From Carboxylicivirga fragile (GTDB taxonomy: Bacteria; Bacteroidota; Bacteroidia; Bacteroidales; Marinilabiliaceae): a stretch of DNA of 64,000 bases. Below, piece by piece: positions 54,536-62,886 of the stretch. Where the stretch lies: NCBI GenBank assembly GCA_025499625.1, contig JAFMVD010000027.1, positions 1 to 64,000 of the forward strand, given 5' to 3'. The notes beneath the pieces were generated by a model, which did not search any database, had not been told where the DNA came from, and saw nothing but the letters and a program-made list of their open reading frames with translations. Made by a program: the position numbers and the translations under genes. Each line of letters starts with the position of its first letter. The stretch's first letter is position 1.

Positions 54536-56329
54536 ATGGCTAAATATAAAAATCATGTCCTTGTTTGCGGCGGTACAGGTTGTCGTGCTTCTCAAGGAGA
54601 GGAAATTGTACAGAATTTAAATCAAGTCATTGAAGAGAATGGAATTGAGAATGATGTACAGGTAGTAAGAACTGGATGTTTCGGTTTTTGCGAGAAAGGA
54701 CCAGTTGTGAAAATGGTTCCTGATAATACATTTTACGTACAAGTGAAACCTGAAGATGCAACTGAAATAGTTAAGGAGCATTTGGTTAAAGGGCGTCAAG
54801 TTGAGCGTTTATTATTTACCGATCCTGAAACAAAAGAACGTATTTCAGAATCAAAAGACATGGGTTTCTACAAAAAGCAGATTCGCATTGCCTTGCGTAA
54901 TTGTGGTTTTATCAACCCTGAAAATATTGATGAGTATATCGCTCGTGAAGGTTATGCTGCCTTAGGTAAAGCATTAACTGAAATGAAGCCTGAAGAAGTA
55001 ATCAAGGAGATTCTTGATTCGGGACTTCGCGGTCGCGGTGGAGGAGGTTTCCCTACAGGATTGAAGTGGGAATTGACTCGTAAAGTTGAGGCTGATCAAA
55101 AATACGTAGTTTGTAATGCCGATGAAGGTGACCCAGGTGCATTTATGGACCGTTCAATTCTTGAAGGTGATCCACATGCTGTGCTTGAGGCAATGGCCAT
55201 TAATGGTTATTGTACTGGTGCATCAATCGGTTTAATTTATATTCGTGCTGAGTATCCTTTGGCCATCGAACGTTTGAAAATTGCTATTGAGCAAGCTCGT
55301 GAGTATGGTTTATTAGGTAAGGATATTATGGGTACTGGTTTCGATTTTGATGTTGAAATGCGTTATGGAGCTGGTGCTTTTGTTTGTGGTGAAGAAACAA
55401 GTTTGATTCACTCAATGGAAGGTTTGCGTGGTGAGCCTACTGTTAAGCCACCATTCCCATCGGAAAGCGGATACAAAGGAAAACCAACCAATGTTAACAA
55501 TGTTGAAACTTATGCAAATATCCCAGTTATCCTATTGGAAGGTGCTAAGTGGTTCAGCAGCATTGGTACTGAAAAAAGTAAGGGTACGAAAGTATTTGCT
55601 TTAGCCGGTAAAGTAAATAACGTAGGTTTGATTGAAGTACCTATGGGTACTACACTTCGCGAAGTAATCTTCGACATTGGTGGTGGTATCAAAGATGGAA
55701 AAGGATTTAAAGCTGTTCAAACAGGTGGTCCATCAGGAGGTTGTTTAACTGAGAAACACCTTGATATTCCAATCGATTACGATAACTTATTGGCATGTGG
55801 TTCTATGATGGGATCGGGTGGTATGATTGTAATGGACGAAGATGACTGTATGGTTTCGATGGCTAAGTTCTATCTTGACTTTACCGTTGAAGAATCGTGT
55901 GGTAAATGTGCGCCATGTCGTATTGGTAACAAGCGTTTGTACGAAATGCTTGACAAAATTACAGAAGGTAAAGGAACAGAAGAAGATTTAGGTCACTTAC
56001 GTAATTTAAGTAACGTGATTAAGGATACTTCTCTTTGTGGTTTAGGACAAACATCGCCTAACCCGGTTCTTTCTACTATGGAAAACTTCTGGGATGAATA
56101 TGTTGCTCACGTTAAAGAGGATAAATGTCCGGCTGGTCAGTGTAAGTCATTGATGCAGTATGTTATTAGTGAAGAAACATGTGTGGGATGTACACTTTGT
56201 TCTCGTGTTTGTCCGGTAGATGCTATAACAGGTGATAAAAAAGCACCTCATATCATCAATCAGGAAACATGTATTAAGTGTGGAGCTTGTTATGATAAGT
56301 GTAAATTTGCTGCAATCAGCATCCAGTAG
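54536..56329 (+). CDS. hydB: HydB, long NuoF-like flavoprotein of module 2
   Basis: A 597-residue flavoprotein. Domain order: [2Fe-2S] thioredoxin domain (VCGGTGCRAS, GCFGFC; 1-115), NuoF FMN/NADH core (GLRGRGGGGFPTGLKWEL near 165, NADEGDPGAFMDRS), SLBB, the [4Fe-4S] motif ESCGKCAPCRIGN (near 455), and a C-terminal double [4Fe-4S] ferredoxin (CVGCTLCSRVCP; CIKCGACYDKC). This is the architecture of the bifurcating Thermotoga/Acetobacterium HydB, so coupling of NADH and ferredoxin to H2 is plausible. Module 1 HydB lacks the outer domains. Confidence 0.95.
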   Translation: MAKYKNHVLVCGGTGCRASQGEEIVQNLNQVIEENGIENDVQVVRTGCFGFCEKGPVVKMVPDNTFYVQVKPEDATEIVKEHLVKGRQVERLLFTDPETKERISESKDMGFYKKQIRIALRNCGFINPENIDEYIAREGYAALGKALTEMKPEEVIKEILDSGLRGRGGGGFPTGLKWELTRKVEADQKYVVCNADEGDPGAFMDRSILEGDPHAVLEAMAINGYCTGASIGLIYIRAEYPLAIERLKIAIEQAREYGLLGKDIMGTGFDFDVEMRYGAGAFVCGEETSLIHSMEGLRGEPTVKPPFPSESGYKGKPTNVNNVETYANIPVILLEGAKWFSSIGTEKSKGTKVFALAGKVNNVGLIEVPMGTTLREVIFDIGGGIKDGKGFKAVQTGGPSGGCLTEKHLDIPIDYDNLLACGSMMGSGGMIVMDEDDCMVSMAKFYLDFTVEESCGKCAPCRIGNKRLYEMLDKITEGKGTEEDLGHLRNLSNVIKDTSLCGLGQTSPNPVLSTMENFWDEYVAHVKEDKCPAGQCKSLMQYVISEETCVGCTLCSRVCPVDAITGDKKAPHIINQETCIKCGACYDKCKFAAISIQ

Positions 56330-56366
56330 TTTACAAAGTAGTTTTGAACTGTAAAAGAATAAAAGA

Positions 56367-58133
56367 ATGGAAATCGTTCAATTAACCATAGATAATAAAA
56401 AGGTAGTTGTTGAAAAAGGCACAACTATCTTAGAAGCTGCTAAAACAATCGGGGTTGATATACCTACGCTTTGTCACATGAAGCTTCATGATACAAACTT
56501 CGAAAACAAGCCAGGCGGATGTCGTGTGTGTGTAGTTGAGGTTGAAGGTCGTCGTAATTTAGCTCCAGCTTGTAAGTCGGAGTGTGACGAAGGCATGAAT
56601 ATTAACACGCACTCGGTACGCGTTGTGAATGCACGTCGCACGGTAATGGAACTGATTCTATCAGATCACCCATTTGACTGTTTGGTATGTGCTAAGTCAG
56701 GCGATTGTGAGTTACAGTCGATGGCGCAGAACCTAGGTATTCGCGAAATTAGATACCAAGGTGAGAAAAATAAATATAAGAGTGATGAGTCTCCGGCAAT
56801 CATCCGTGAGATGGAGAAATGTATCATGTGTCGCAGATGTGAAACATCATGTAACAAGGTACAAACTGTAGGTACACTTTCGGCTATCAACCGTGGTTTT
56901 GAGTCAGTTGTAGCTCCTGCATTCGAAATGGATTTAGATCACTCTAATTGTACTTTCTGCGGACAGTGTGTAGCTGTTTGTCCAACTGGAGCTTTAACCG
57001 AGCGCGATAGCTCATCTAAAGTAATGGATGCCATTGTTGATCCTACTAAAACAGTTATCGTGAATACTGCTCCTGCGGTACGTGCTGCTTTGGGTGAAGA
57101 GTTCGGCATGGAAGCTGGTACTTTGGTAACAGGTAAAATGGTTTCTGCTTTGCGTAAGCTTGGATTCGATCATGTATTTGATACGGATTTTGCAGCCGAT
57201 CTTACCATTATGGAAGAAGGTACTGAGTTACTTGGCCGTTTAGGTAAACATTTAGCTGGTGATAAGGATGTGAAATTACCAATCTTGACATCTTGTTGTC
57301 CGGGATGGGTGAATTTCTTCGAGCACCAATTCCCAGATATGTTAGATATTCCATCAACTGCTAAGTCGCCTCAGCAGATGTTTGGAGCCATTGCAAAAAC
57401 TTATTTTGCTGATCAGTTGGAGAAGAAACGTGAAGAAATTGTTGTTGTTTCTGTTATGCCTTGTTTGGCTAAGAAATACGAATGTTCGCGTGATGAATTC
57501 AAGGTAGATGGTGACCCTGATGTTAACTTATCGATTTCAACGCGTGAGTTAGCTCAGATGATACGTAACGCTAACTTGAACTTTGAAGCACTTGAGGATG
57601 ATGATTTCGATCAACCAATGGGTGAGTCAACTGGTGCAGCGGTTATTTTTGGTACTACTGGTGGTGTAATTGAAGCTGCTGTTCGTACCGCTTACGAGGT
57701 ACATACTAAGAAATCCCTCGAACGTCTTGACTTCGAAGAGTTACGTGGAATGGAAGGTATCCGTTCTGCTACCATCGATTTTGATGGACTACCAGTTAAT
57801 ATTGGTATTGCTCACGGTTTAGGTAATGCTCGTAAGTTATTGGAAGATATTAGAGCTGGTAAGTCTGAATTCCATGCCATTGAAATCATGGCTTGTCCTG
57901 GTGGATGTATTGGTGGTGGTGGTCAGCCATATCACCATGGTGATGTGGAAGTTCTTAAGAAACGTCAAAGTGCCATTTATCAAGAGGATAAAGGTAAGGT
58001 ATTGCGTAAGTCGCACGAGAATCCATTCATACAGAAATTGTATAAGGAGTTCCTAGGCGAACCTTGTGGCGAGAAGTCGCATGAGTTATTGCATACGCAC
58101 TATTACGACAAGAAAAAGAAGACTGAAATTTAG
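56367..58133 (+). CDS. hydA: [FeFe] hydrogenase catalytic subunit, module 2 (canonical)
   Basis: A 588-residue HydA: plant-type [2Fe-2S] (GGCRVCVVEV), NuoG-like His-Cys3 cluster (HPFDCLVCAKSGDCELQ), two [4Fe-4S] clusters (CIMCRRCETSC; CTFCGQCVAVCP) and the H-cluster domain. L1 TSCCPGW (C310, C311), L2 VMPCLAKKYE and L3 EIMACPGGCIGGGGQP are all intact, so this is the likely active enzyme that makes or oxidises H2. It shows the same layout as HydA1. Encoded between hydB2 and hydC2 and followed by a repeat-rich gap. Confidence 0.96.
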   Translation: MEIVQLTIDNKKVVVEKGTTILEAAKTIGVDIPTLCHMKLHDTNFENKPGGCRVCVVEVEGRRNLAPACKSECDEGMNINTHSVRVVNARRTVMELILSDHPFDCLVCAKSGDCELQSMAQNLGIREIRYQGEKNKYKSDESPAIIREMEKCIMCRRCETSCNKVQTVGTLSAINRGFESVVAPAFEMDLDHSNCTFCGQCVAVCPTGALTERDSSSKVMDAIVDPTKTVIVNTAPAVRAALGEEFGMEAGTLVTGKMVSALRKLGFDHVFDTDFAADLTIMEEGTELLGRLGKHLAGDKDVKLPILTSCCPGWVNFFEHQFPDMLDIPSTAKSPQQMFGAIAKTYFADQLEKKREEIVVVSVMPCLAKKYECSRDEFKVDGDPDVNLSISTRELAQMIRNANLNFEALEDDDFDQPMGESTGAAVIFGTTGGVIEAAVRTAYEVHTKKSLERLDFEELRGMEGIRSATIDFDGLPVNIGIAHGLGNARKLLEDIRAGKSEFHAIEIMACPGGCIGGGGQPYHHGDVEVLKKRQSAIYQEDKGKVLRKSHENPFIQKLYKEFLGEPCGEKSHELLHTHYYDKKKKTEI

Positions 58134-58143
58134 ACTAGTAAAT

Positions 58144-58233
58144 AGTATCAAGATAAAAGTATCAAGAATGATTTACTTATTGTTTAAAGGTTAATCCTTA
58201 AGTATAGAGTTGCAATCTTGATACTTGATACTT
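58144..58233. repeat. Nested direct and inverted repeats in the hydA2-hydC2 gap
   Basis: AGTATCAAGAT occurs at 58144-58154 and AAGTATCAAG at 58157-58166; their exact inverses ATCTTGATACT (58215-58225) and CTTGATACTT (58224-58233) follow. The result is two nested 10-11-bp stems able to pair in either register with a 50-60-nt loop. It may be a dispersed intergenic repeat or an mRNA structure affecting hydC2 expression. Confidence 0.8.
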
Positions 58234-58259
58234 AGATCTTAAATCTAAAAAAAAACAAA

Positions 58260-58736
58260 ATGGCTAAAATAAAATTACCCGCTGCTAAAGTGGAAGAGTT
58301 AAAAGGAGTTTGCGTTAAATTCAACCGCGATGGTGGTGAATTGATCAACGTGCTTCATGCAGCTCAAGAGTTGTTTGGTTACTTACCTGCCGAAGTGCAA
58401 GAGTTGGTAGCTAACGAAATGAATCTGTCGATTGCCCATGTATATGGTGTAGTTACTTTCTATTCATTCTTCTCGATGATACCTAAAGGTGAGCATCCAA
58501 TTTCTATATGTATGGGTACAGCATGTTATGTGCGTGGTGCCGAAAAAGTATTGGACGAATTTAAGCGTCATTTAGATGTAAAAGTTGGTGAAACGACTGA
58601 GGATGGTAAATTCTCGATTAGCTGCTTACGTTGTGTAGGAGCTTGTGGTTTAGCACCAGTTGTTACTGTTGGCGAGAAAGTTTTCGGACGTGTTGCTCCT
58701 GAAGATGTAAAAGGTATACTCGAAGAGTATTCTTAA
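58260..58736 (+). CDS. hydC: NuoE/HydC-like [2Fe-2S] subunit of module 2
   Basis: A 158-residue thioredoxin-fold [2Fe-2S] protein with ligands in CMGTAC (C-x4-C) and CVGAC (C-x3-C), plus VVTFYSFF of the helical part. Closer to canonical NuoE than HydC1 is. It is the last gene of the run, placed after hydA2 rather than before hydB as in module 1, and separated from hydA2 by a 126-bp repeat-bearing gap. A terminator follows. Confidence 0.94.
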   Translation: MAKIKLPAAKVEELKGVCVKFNRDGGELINVLHAAQELFGYLPAEVQELVANEMNLSIAHVYGVVTFYSFFSMIPKGEHPISICMGTACYVRGAEKVLDEFKRHLDVKVGETTEDGKFSISCLRCVGACGLAPVVTVGEKVFGRVAPEDVKGILEEYS

Positions 58737-58743
58737 CCGATAA

Positions 58744-58761
58744 AATGGCCTTCGGGCTATT
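58744..58761 (+). other. UUCG-capped hairpin after hydC2
   Basis: AATGGCC TTCG GGCTATT forms a 7-bp stem (one G.T pair) with a stable TTCG loop, starting 7 bp after the hydC2 stop. It probably stabilises the 3' end of the mRNA or assists termination at the following hairpin. Confidence 0.5.
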
Positions 58762-58770
58762 TCTATAATG

Positions 58771-58802
58771 AACCGCCCTAGTTATGCTAGGACGGTTTTT
58801 TT
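58771..58802 (+). terminator. Terminator after hydC2
   Basis: AACCGcCCTAG (58771-58781) and CTAGGaCGGTT (58787-58797), one internal mismatch, followed by TTTTT. Confidence 0.85.
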
Positions 58803-58924
58803 GTTACAACAATTTCAAGCTTTGTTCACCGCAATTTGAATTCGTATCAGGTGAGCGTTAGATGCGCATCTATTTTAAAGAGTCATTCTTTTATACATGC
58901 TTATTAACTAACTAGCCTATTGAC

Positions 58925-60004
58925 TTAGTCGTTTTTAGTAAAATAGTCTTTGTTTGAGATGGCATCATCACTCACAATAATACTAGCCTTTTTAAACCAA
59001 ACTTCTGCGTAATTTCCGGTTTTATATTGCTGTTGGAGATCGCCATTATACGTTTTAGCACCTGAACACCAATTTTTGTTGACTTCTGGAGATACGCCGT
59101 TGGTTTGATTATAACAGCCTAATTTAAAGAATAAACCTTCATTGGCATAGGCATTTTCTCTTTCAACACCATCCTGACCAACAGGCACAAACATCTTCTG
59201 AGTCTGCTCGGGTAAATCAGCACTTGTAATATACTCCGACTGAATTAAGTTTTTGGTAAACACTTTTGTTTCGTGATTTGCACTAGTGAACTTAAGGTGC
59301 ATAAGCCCATCCTTAACTTCTATTTCATAACTGAATTCTTCGCCTAACAAGATGCCATTCTGAGGTTCTTCGGGATACGAATTCTCAGTATTACCCACTA
59401 CAGAAAAATCATGTCCCCAAACACTGGTTGAATAATCCCATCGTTTTGAGTTATCAGTACCTTGGGTATTGATTTCGTAATGCCAAAACACCGAACCCTT
59501 TTGATGACCTGGAAACTTCTTGTAAAATATTTTGAGCGGTTCATTCTCATGCCCGTCAGCACTATGTATCTGACCTACTACTACTGAGTAAGAAGCAGCC
59601 ACTCGAGCATCGCCACTGGCTGATACATTCATTACTTTGAGGCTTGCTGACAATTTAGCAGGTGTTTGTGCTGACCACTTTTTAATTTGTGCCAATTCGG
59701 TTCTTGTGTTTTTTGAAGTGCCGTGAGTATTGCCAGCATTTGGGCTTTTAAATACTACCCAATCTTCATTGTTGTCTGAGGTTTTGTAAAAGAAGTCCTT
59801 TTGCTCATAATCAATGGCTTGTCCAACATTTGATCCATCTCCAAGTATCAAATTCCAATGCTCAAAAAATGGAATAATATCACTGGCATAGAGGACTTTC
59901 TCAAGCTCTTTTTTATCACTTTTATTACTTGCTGTTTTACAGCTAATTATTATCAAGCTAAAACTTAATATAACTAAGGATATGACAAATCTTTTTATAT
60001 TCAT
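58925..60004 (-). CDS. PL7 alginate lyase lipoprotein
   Basis: A 359-residue secreted lipoprotein: leader and lipobox IISC (Cys near 22), then a beta-jelly-roll lyase. PL7 motifs: NTRTELAQI (usual R-T/S-E-L/V-R; the last Arg is Ala here), QIH in VVGQIHSADG (catalytic Gln/His), and FKLGCYNQ, a variant of YFKAGxYNQ carrying the catalytic Tyr. It cleaves alginate by beta-elimination outside the cell or at the outer membrane. Last gene of the minus-strand locus, after a DEH-reductase-like SDR. Confidence 0.88.
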   Translation of the reverse strand: MNIKRFVISLVILSFSLIIISCKTASNKSDKKELEKVLYASDIIPFFEHWNLILGDGSNVGQAIDYEQKDFFYKTSDNNEDWVVFKSPNAGNTHGTSKNTRTELAQIKKWSAQTPAKLSASLKVMNVSASGDARVAASYSVVVGQIHSADGHENEPLKIFYKKFPGHQKGSVFWHYEINTQGTDNSKRWDYSTSVWGHDFSVVGNTENSYPEEPQNGILLGEEFSYEIEVKDGLMHLKFTSANHETKVFTKNLIQSEYITSADLPEQTQKMFVPVGQDGVERENAYANEGLFFKLGCYNQTNGVSPEVNKNWCSGAKTYNGDLQQQYKTGNYAEVWFKKASIIVSDDAISNKDYFTKND

Positions 60005-60051
60005 TTTATTGATTTATTAGATGTTACTTAAGTGTTGATGACTTTATGTTC

Positions 60052-60816
60052 TTACATATTATAAACTCCTCCGTTGATGTCGAGCGTTGCGCCTGTAATA
60101 AATCCATCGTATTCTGAAGCAAGGTATAACACAGCTCTTGCAACATCGTCGGCATTGCCTGCTCGTTGAATAGGAATTCCAGCTATTGTTTCATCCGCAG
60201 ACTCCTTGGTAGTATGTGTATTATGGAAAGAAGTGCCCAATATAAGACCCGGAGCAACTGCGTTAACACGTATACCTTGTGGACCAAGTTCAGAGGCTAA
60301 GGCGCGTGTAAACGTTAAGATCGCTCCTTTGCTTGTTGAATAGGCCAACGATCCTGGATGTCCGCCTTTACGACCGGCTAATGAGGCCAGATTAACGATG
60401 CTACTGTTTTCGTTTTTGACTAAATAGGGAGCGGCAGCACGTGTTACAAACATCATTGAAGTAAGGTTGATATCCATGACTTTACGCCAGAAGTCAGTCT
60501 GAATTTCGTTCAATAAATGACGCGCCACAAGTGAACCCGCATTATTGATTAAAATATCAATGCTTCCTAAAGCCTCAACTGTTTTCTCAACAAGAGCAAT
60601 TGCGTCAGCCTCATTGGTCAAATCACCTTTAATGGCAAGGGCTTTCTGACCTTTGCCTCTTGCGTATTCAACCAATTGATTTGCGGTATCAGCACTCGAA
60701 AAATAGTGAATGGCAACATTGGCTCCACTATCAATAAAATGCTTGCTTATTGCTTCTCCTATACCTTGTCCGCCAGCGCTGATAAGGATGTTCTTATTTA
60801 TTACCTTGCTGTTCAT
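60052..60816 (-). CDS. SDR reductase, possible DEH reductase of alginate catabolism
   Basis: A 254-residue classical SDR: ISAGGQGIGEA (TGxxxGIG with TG changed to SA), NNAG at about 92, SLAG Ser, YSTSK Tyr/Lys and VNAVAPG. In alginate loci such SDRs reduce 4-deoxy-L-erythro-5-hexoseulose uronate (the product of alginate lyases) to 2-keto-3-deoxygluconate. That assignment is inferred from the neighbouring PL7 and FadR genes. Gap to the lyase 47 bp, to the regulator 37 bp. Confidence 0.75.
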   Translation of the reverse strand: MNSKVINKNILISAGGQGIGEAISKHFIDSGANVAIHYFSSADTANQLVEYARGKGQKALAIKGDLTNEADAIALVEKTVEALGSIDILINNAGSLVARHLLNEIQTDFWRKVMDINLTSMMFVTRAAAPYLVKNENSSIVNLASLAGRKGGHPGSLAYSTSKGAILTFTRALASELGPQGIRVNAVAPGLILGTSFHNTHTTKESADETIAGIPIQRAGNADDVARAVLYLASEYDGFITGATLDINGGVYNM

Positions 60817-60853
60817 ATTAGTTCGTATTATAGTTGATTATTCTAATTAGTAA

Positions 60854-61594
60854 TTAGGCTTCTACTTTTTCCACGAATTCGGATAATTTGAAAAAGTGAC
60901 CTTCCATGGCAGCCTTTGCCTGATCTATATTTTTAGACTTAATGGCTTCATAGATTCTTTCGTGTTTTTCAATCTCTGAAATAGCTTTATCTCCCTTGCA
61001 AACGGTATCTTTTTCGTAAGTTGCTAAGATGGGTGGGGTTATCGATAGCATAACTGTTAGCATAGTTTGGTTTTTGCTTGCCTTTGCAATGGCTATATGA
61101 AATAGTAAATCTTCTTCCAGATAATCTTTCTCATCGGCCATTTTTGCTTTAAAGGCATTTAAGGCCTTTCTTATATTTTCTAAATCAGCTTCCGTTCGTC
61201 TTTCAGCAGCTAAACAAACTGTTTTTAACTCCATTGTTATGCGCGTTTCAACCAGCTCTTTAAATGATGGCGCATCCAATGACACAATTTCATTTGCCAT
61301 GCCATTAAAACCGATTTTTCCGATGGCTAATACGGTTCCACTTTGCGCAACTGATTTAACAGCTCCATAAAACTCAAGCTTTTTTATGGCCTCTCTAATA
61401 CTATTTCGTTTGACATCAAATTTTTCAGACATGATACGTTCAGAGGGTAATTTATCTCCGAATTCTAGGTTGCGTAGATTTACAAAATCCCGAATCTTGC
61501 AGATTACTTCATTTTGTAACATCCTATTCTCACTTTTGTCGCTTAAGCTTATATTCATGGAATTTTTTTTATAAATAAACGTAGTGGAGTTCAT
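60854..61594 (-). CDS. FadR/GntR-family transcription regulator
   Basis: A 246-residue regulator. The winged-helix GntR domain (about 25-90) has GDKLPSERIMSEKFDVKRNSIREAIKKLE, and the C-terminal helical FCD domain binds an effector, often a uronate or organic acid. Two start ATGs exist: 61594, 7 bp after the transporter's stop, and 61558. The first places a 12-residue extension. It probably controls the alginate/uronate locus in response to an intermediate; no operator was identified. Confidence 0.88.
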   Translation of the reverse strand: MNSTTFIYKKNSMNISLSDKSENRMLQNEVICKIRDFVNLRNLEFGDKLPSERIMSEKFDVKRNSIREAIKKLEFYGAVKSVAQSGTVLAIGKIGFNGMANEIVSLDAPSFKELVETRITMELKTVCLAAERRTEADLENIRKALNAFKAKMADEKDYLEEDLLFHIAIAKASKNQTMLTVMLSITPPILATYEKDTVCKGDKAISEIEKHERIYEAIKSKNIDQAKAAMEGHFFKLSEFVEKVEA

Positions 61595-61601
61595 TGCTAT
61601 T

Positions 61602-62873
61602 TCAAATATTCAAGAATAGCCAAAACGCAATGAAAGAAATAACCATCGAAAAGAATAAGGCTGCATATAAGCATATGTAGATTCCTAAACTCGTTTTAAA
61701 TTCTTTCATTACTTTCTTATTTTTTAAGAGTAAGATTATTCCAATCACTACTATTGGTAATACAAACACATTAAATACCTGAGATAAAATTTGAATTTCA
61801 ATTGGGTTTACACCGAAAGCAGGGCCCAGTAGAGCAACAGCACATGCGATACCTGTCACAATTCTAAATTGCTTTGATGAAGTATCTAATTCGCCGGATT
61901 GATAATCAGCTATTAAAAGAGGAGCGATCAATAAACAAGGAAATATGGAAGATAATCCCGCACTTAAGGCTCCAAAAAAGAAGATACTAACCGCCCAGTT
62001 CCCTGCAATTGGTTCGAGCGTATTGGCCATATCCAGAACCTCACTAACAACTTTACCTTCATAAAACAATGCGCCGCAAGCAACTGCCATGATAGTACCA
62101 CTAATGGTAAAAATTAAAATAGACGCAACAATGGAATCTTTCTTTTGCTGCTTTAGGTTTGATAAATCCCATTTTTTACCTTTTATAAATAGTGGACGAG
62201 ATAGGAATGTAGCTGCTGCCATGGTGGTTCCTACAAATGCTGCCACAAGCATCTTGCCACCCGGCACATTGGGGATTGAAGGAATAAAACCCTTAAGAAC
62301 ATCCGTTGGCAATGGTTGAACGAAAAATATGGATAAAACAAATGACAGCCCCATCATACTCACGAAAATGACAAGTATCTTTTCAAAGAAAGTATAGGAA
62401 CCATTCAACATGACTAAATAAAAGGTAACGATAATGAGTATTGCTGTTATTAGAACTGTTTCGTACTTATAGGCTAACAGATCCGTAAAATTCATAGCCA
62501 GAATTTCATAAATAATATTGGAAGAAATGCCTAAAATTCCCATCAAGGAATTCCATTGACCAAAAGTTATTCCTACTATAATTAAGATGGCCAGTACCTT
62601 TCCAAACTTTATGTGTTTTTTAAAACCATAAAGTGCCGTTTCGCCCGTAACCAAAGCGTAATTACCATACGAGAACATTAATACACCTGAGAAAAGGCAG
62701 CTGATAAATAGCACCCAAATCAGTTCCATTCCGAACTTACTGCCAGCTACTATCATTGAAGTGACACTGCCTGTACCAATGGTATAACCTATGGCAAAAA
62801 AACCAGGGCCAAAACCTAATATTATAGCAATTACCTTCTTTAATAATGATTTAGTTTTTTGTTGTAACTCCAT
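61602..62873 (-). CDS. Nramp-related transporter lacking the metal-binding motifs
   Basis: A 423-residue membrane protein with about 11 TM segments, belonging to the Nramp fold by the N-terminal GPGFFAIGYTIGTGSV segment and overall layout. The TM1 DPGN metal motif is replaced (GPGF/TIGTG), and TM6 has VGTTMAAATF where MPH is expected. It is therefore probably not a Mn/Fe importer; in this uronate locus it may carry a sugar acid or other organic solute. ATG at 62873 (MELQQKTK) starts before TM1 and 14 bp after gnd; a longer start at 62966 would overlap gnd. Confidence 0.75.
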   Translation of the reverse strand: MELQQKTKSLLKKVIAIILGFGPGFFAIGYTIGTGSVTSMIVAGSKFGMELIWVLFISCLFSGVLMFSYGNYALVTGETALYGFKKHIKFGKVLAILIIVGITFGQWNSLMGILGISSNIIYEILAMNFTDLLAYKYETVLITAILIIVTFYLVMLNGSYTFFEKILVIFVSMMGLSFVLSIFFVQPLPTDVLKGFIPSIPNVPGGKMLVAAFVGTTMAAATFLSRPLFIKGKKWDLSNLKQQKKDSIVASILIFTISGTIMAVACGALFYEGKVVSEVLDMANTLEPIAGNWAVSIFFFGALSAGLSSIFPCLLIAPLLIADYQSGELDTSSKQFRIVTGIACAVALLGPAFGVNPIEIQILSQVFNVFVLPIVVIGIILLLKNKKVMKEFKTSLGIYICLYAALFFSMVISFIAFWLFLNI

Positions 62874-62886
62874 AGTTGTAGGCTTT

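Noticed and set aside
46715-58736. Complex I (nuo) operon
   Set aside because: NuoE/F-like subunits are present, but no membrane subunits NuoA/H/J-N occur and HydA carries the H-cluster motifs.
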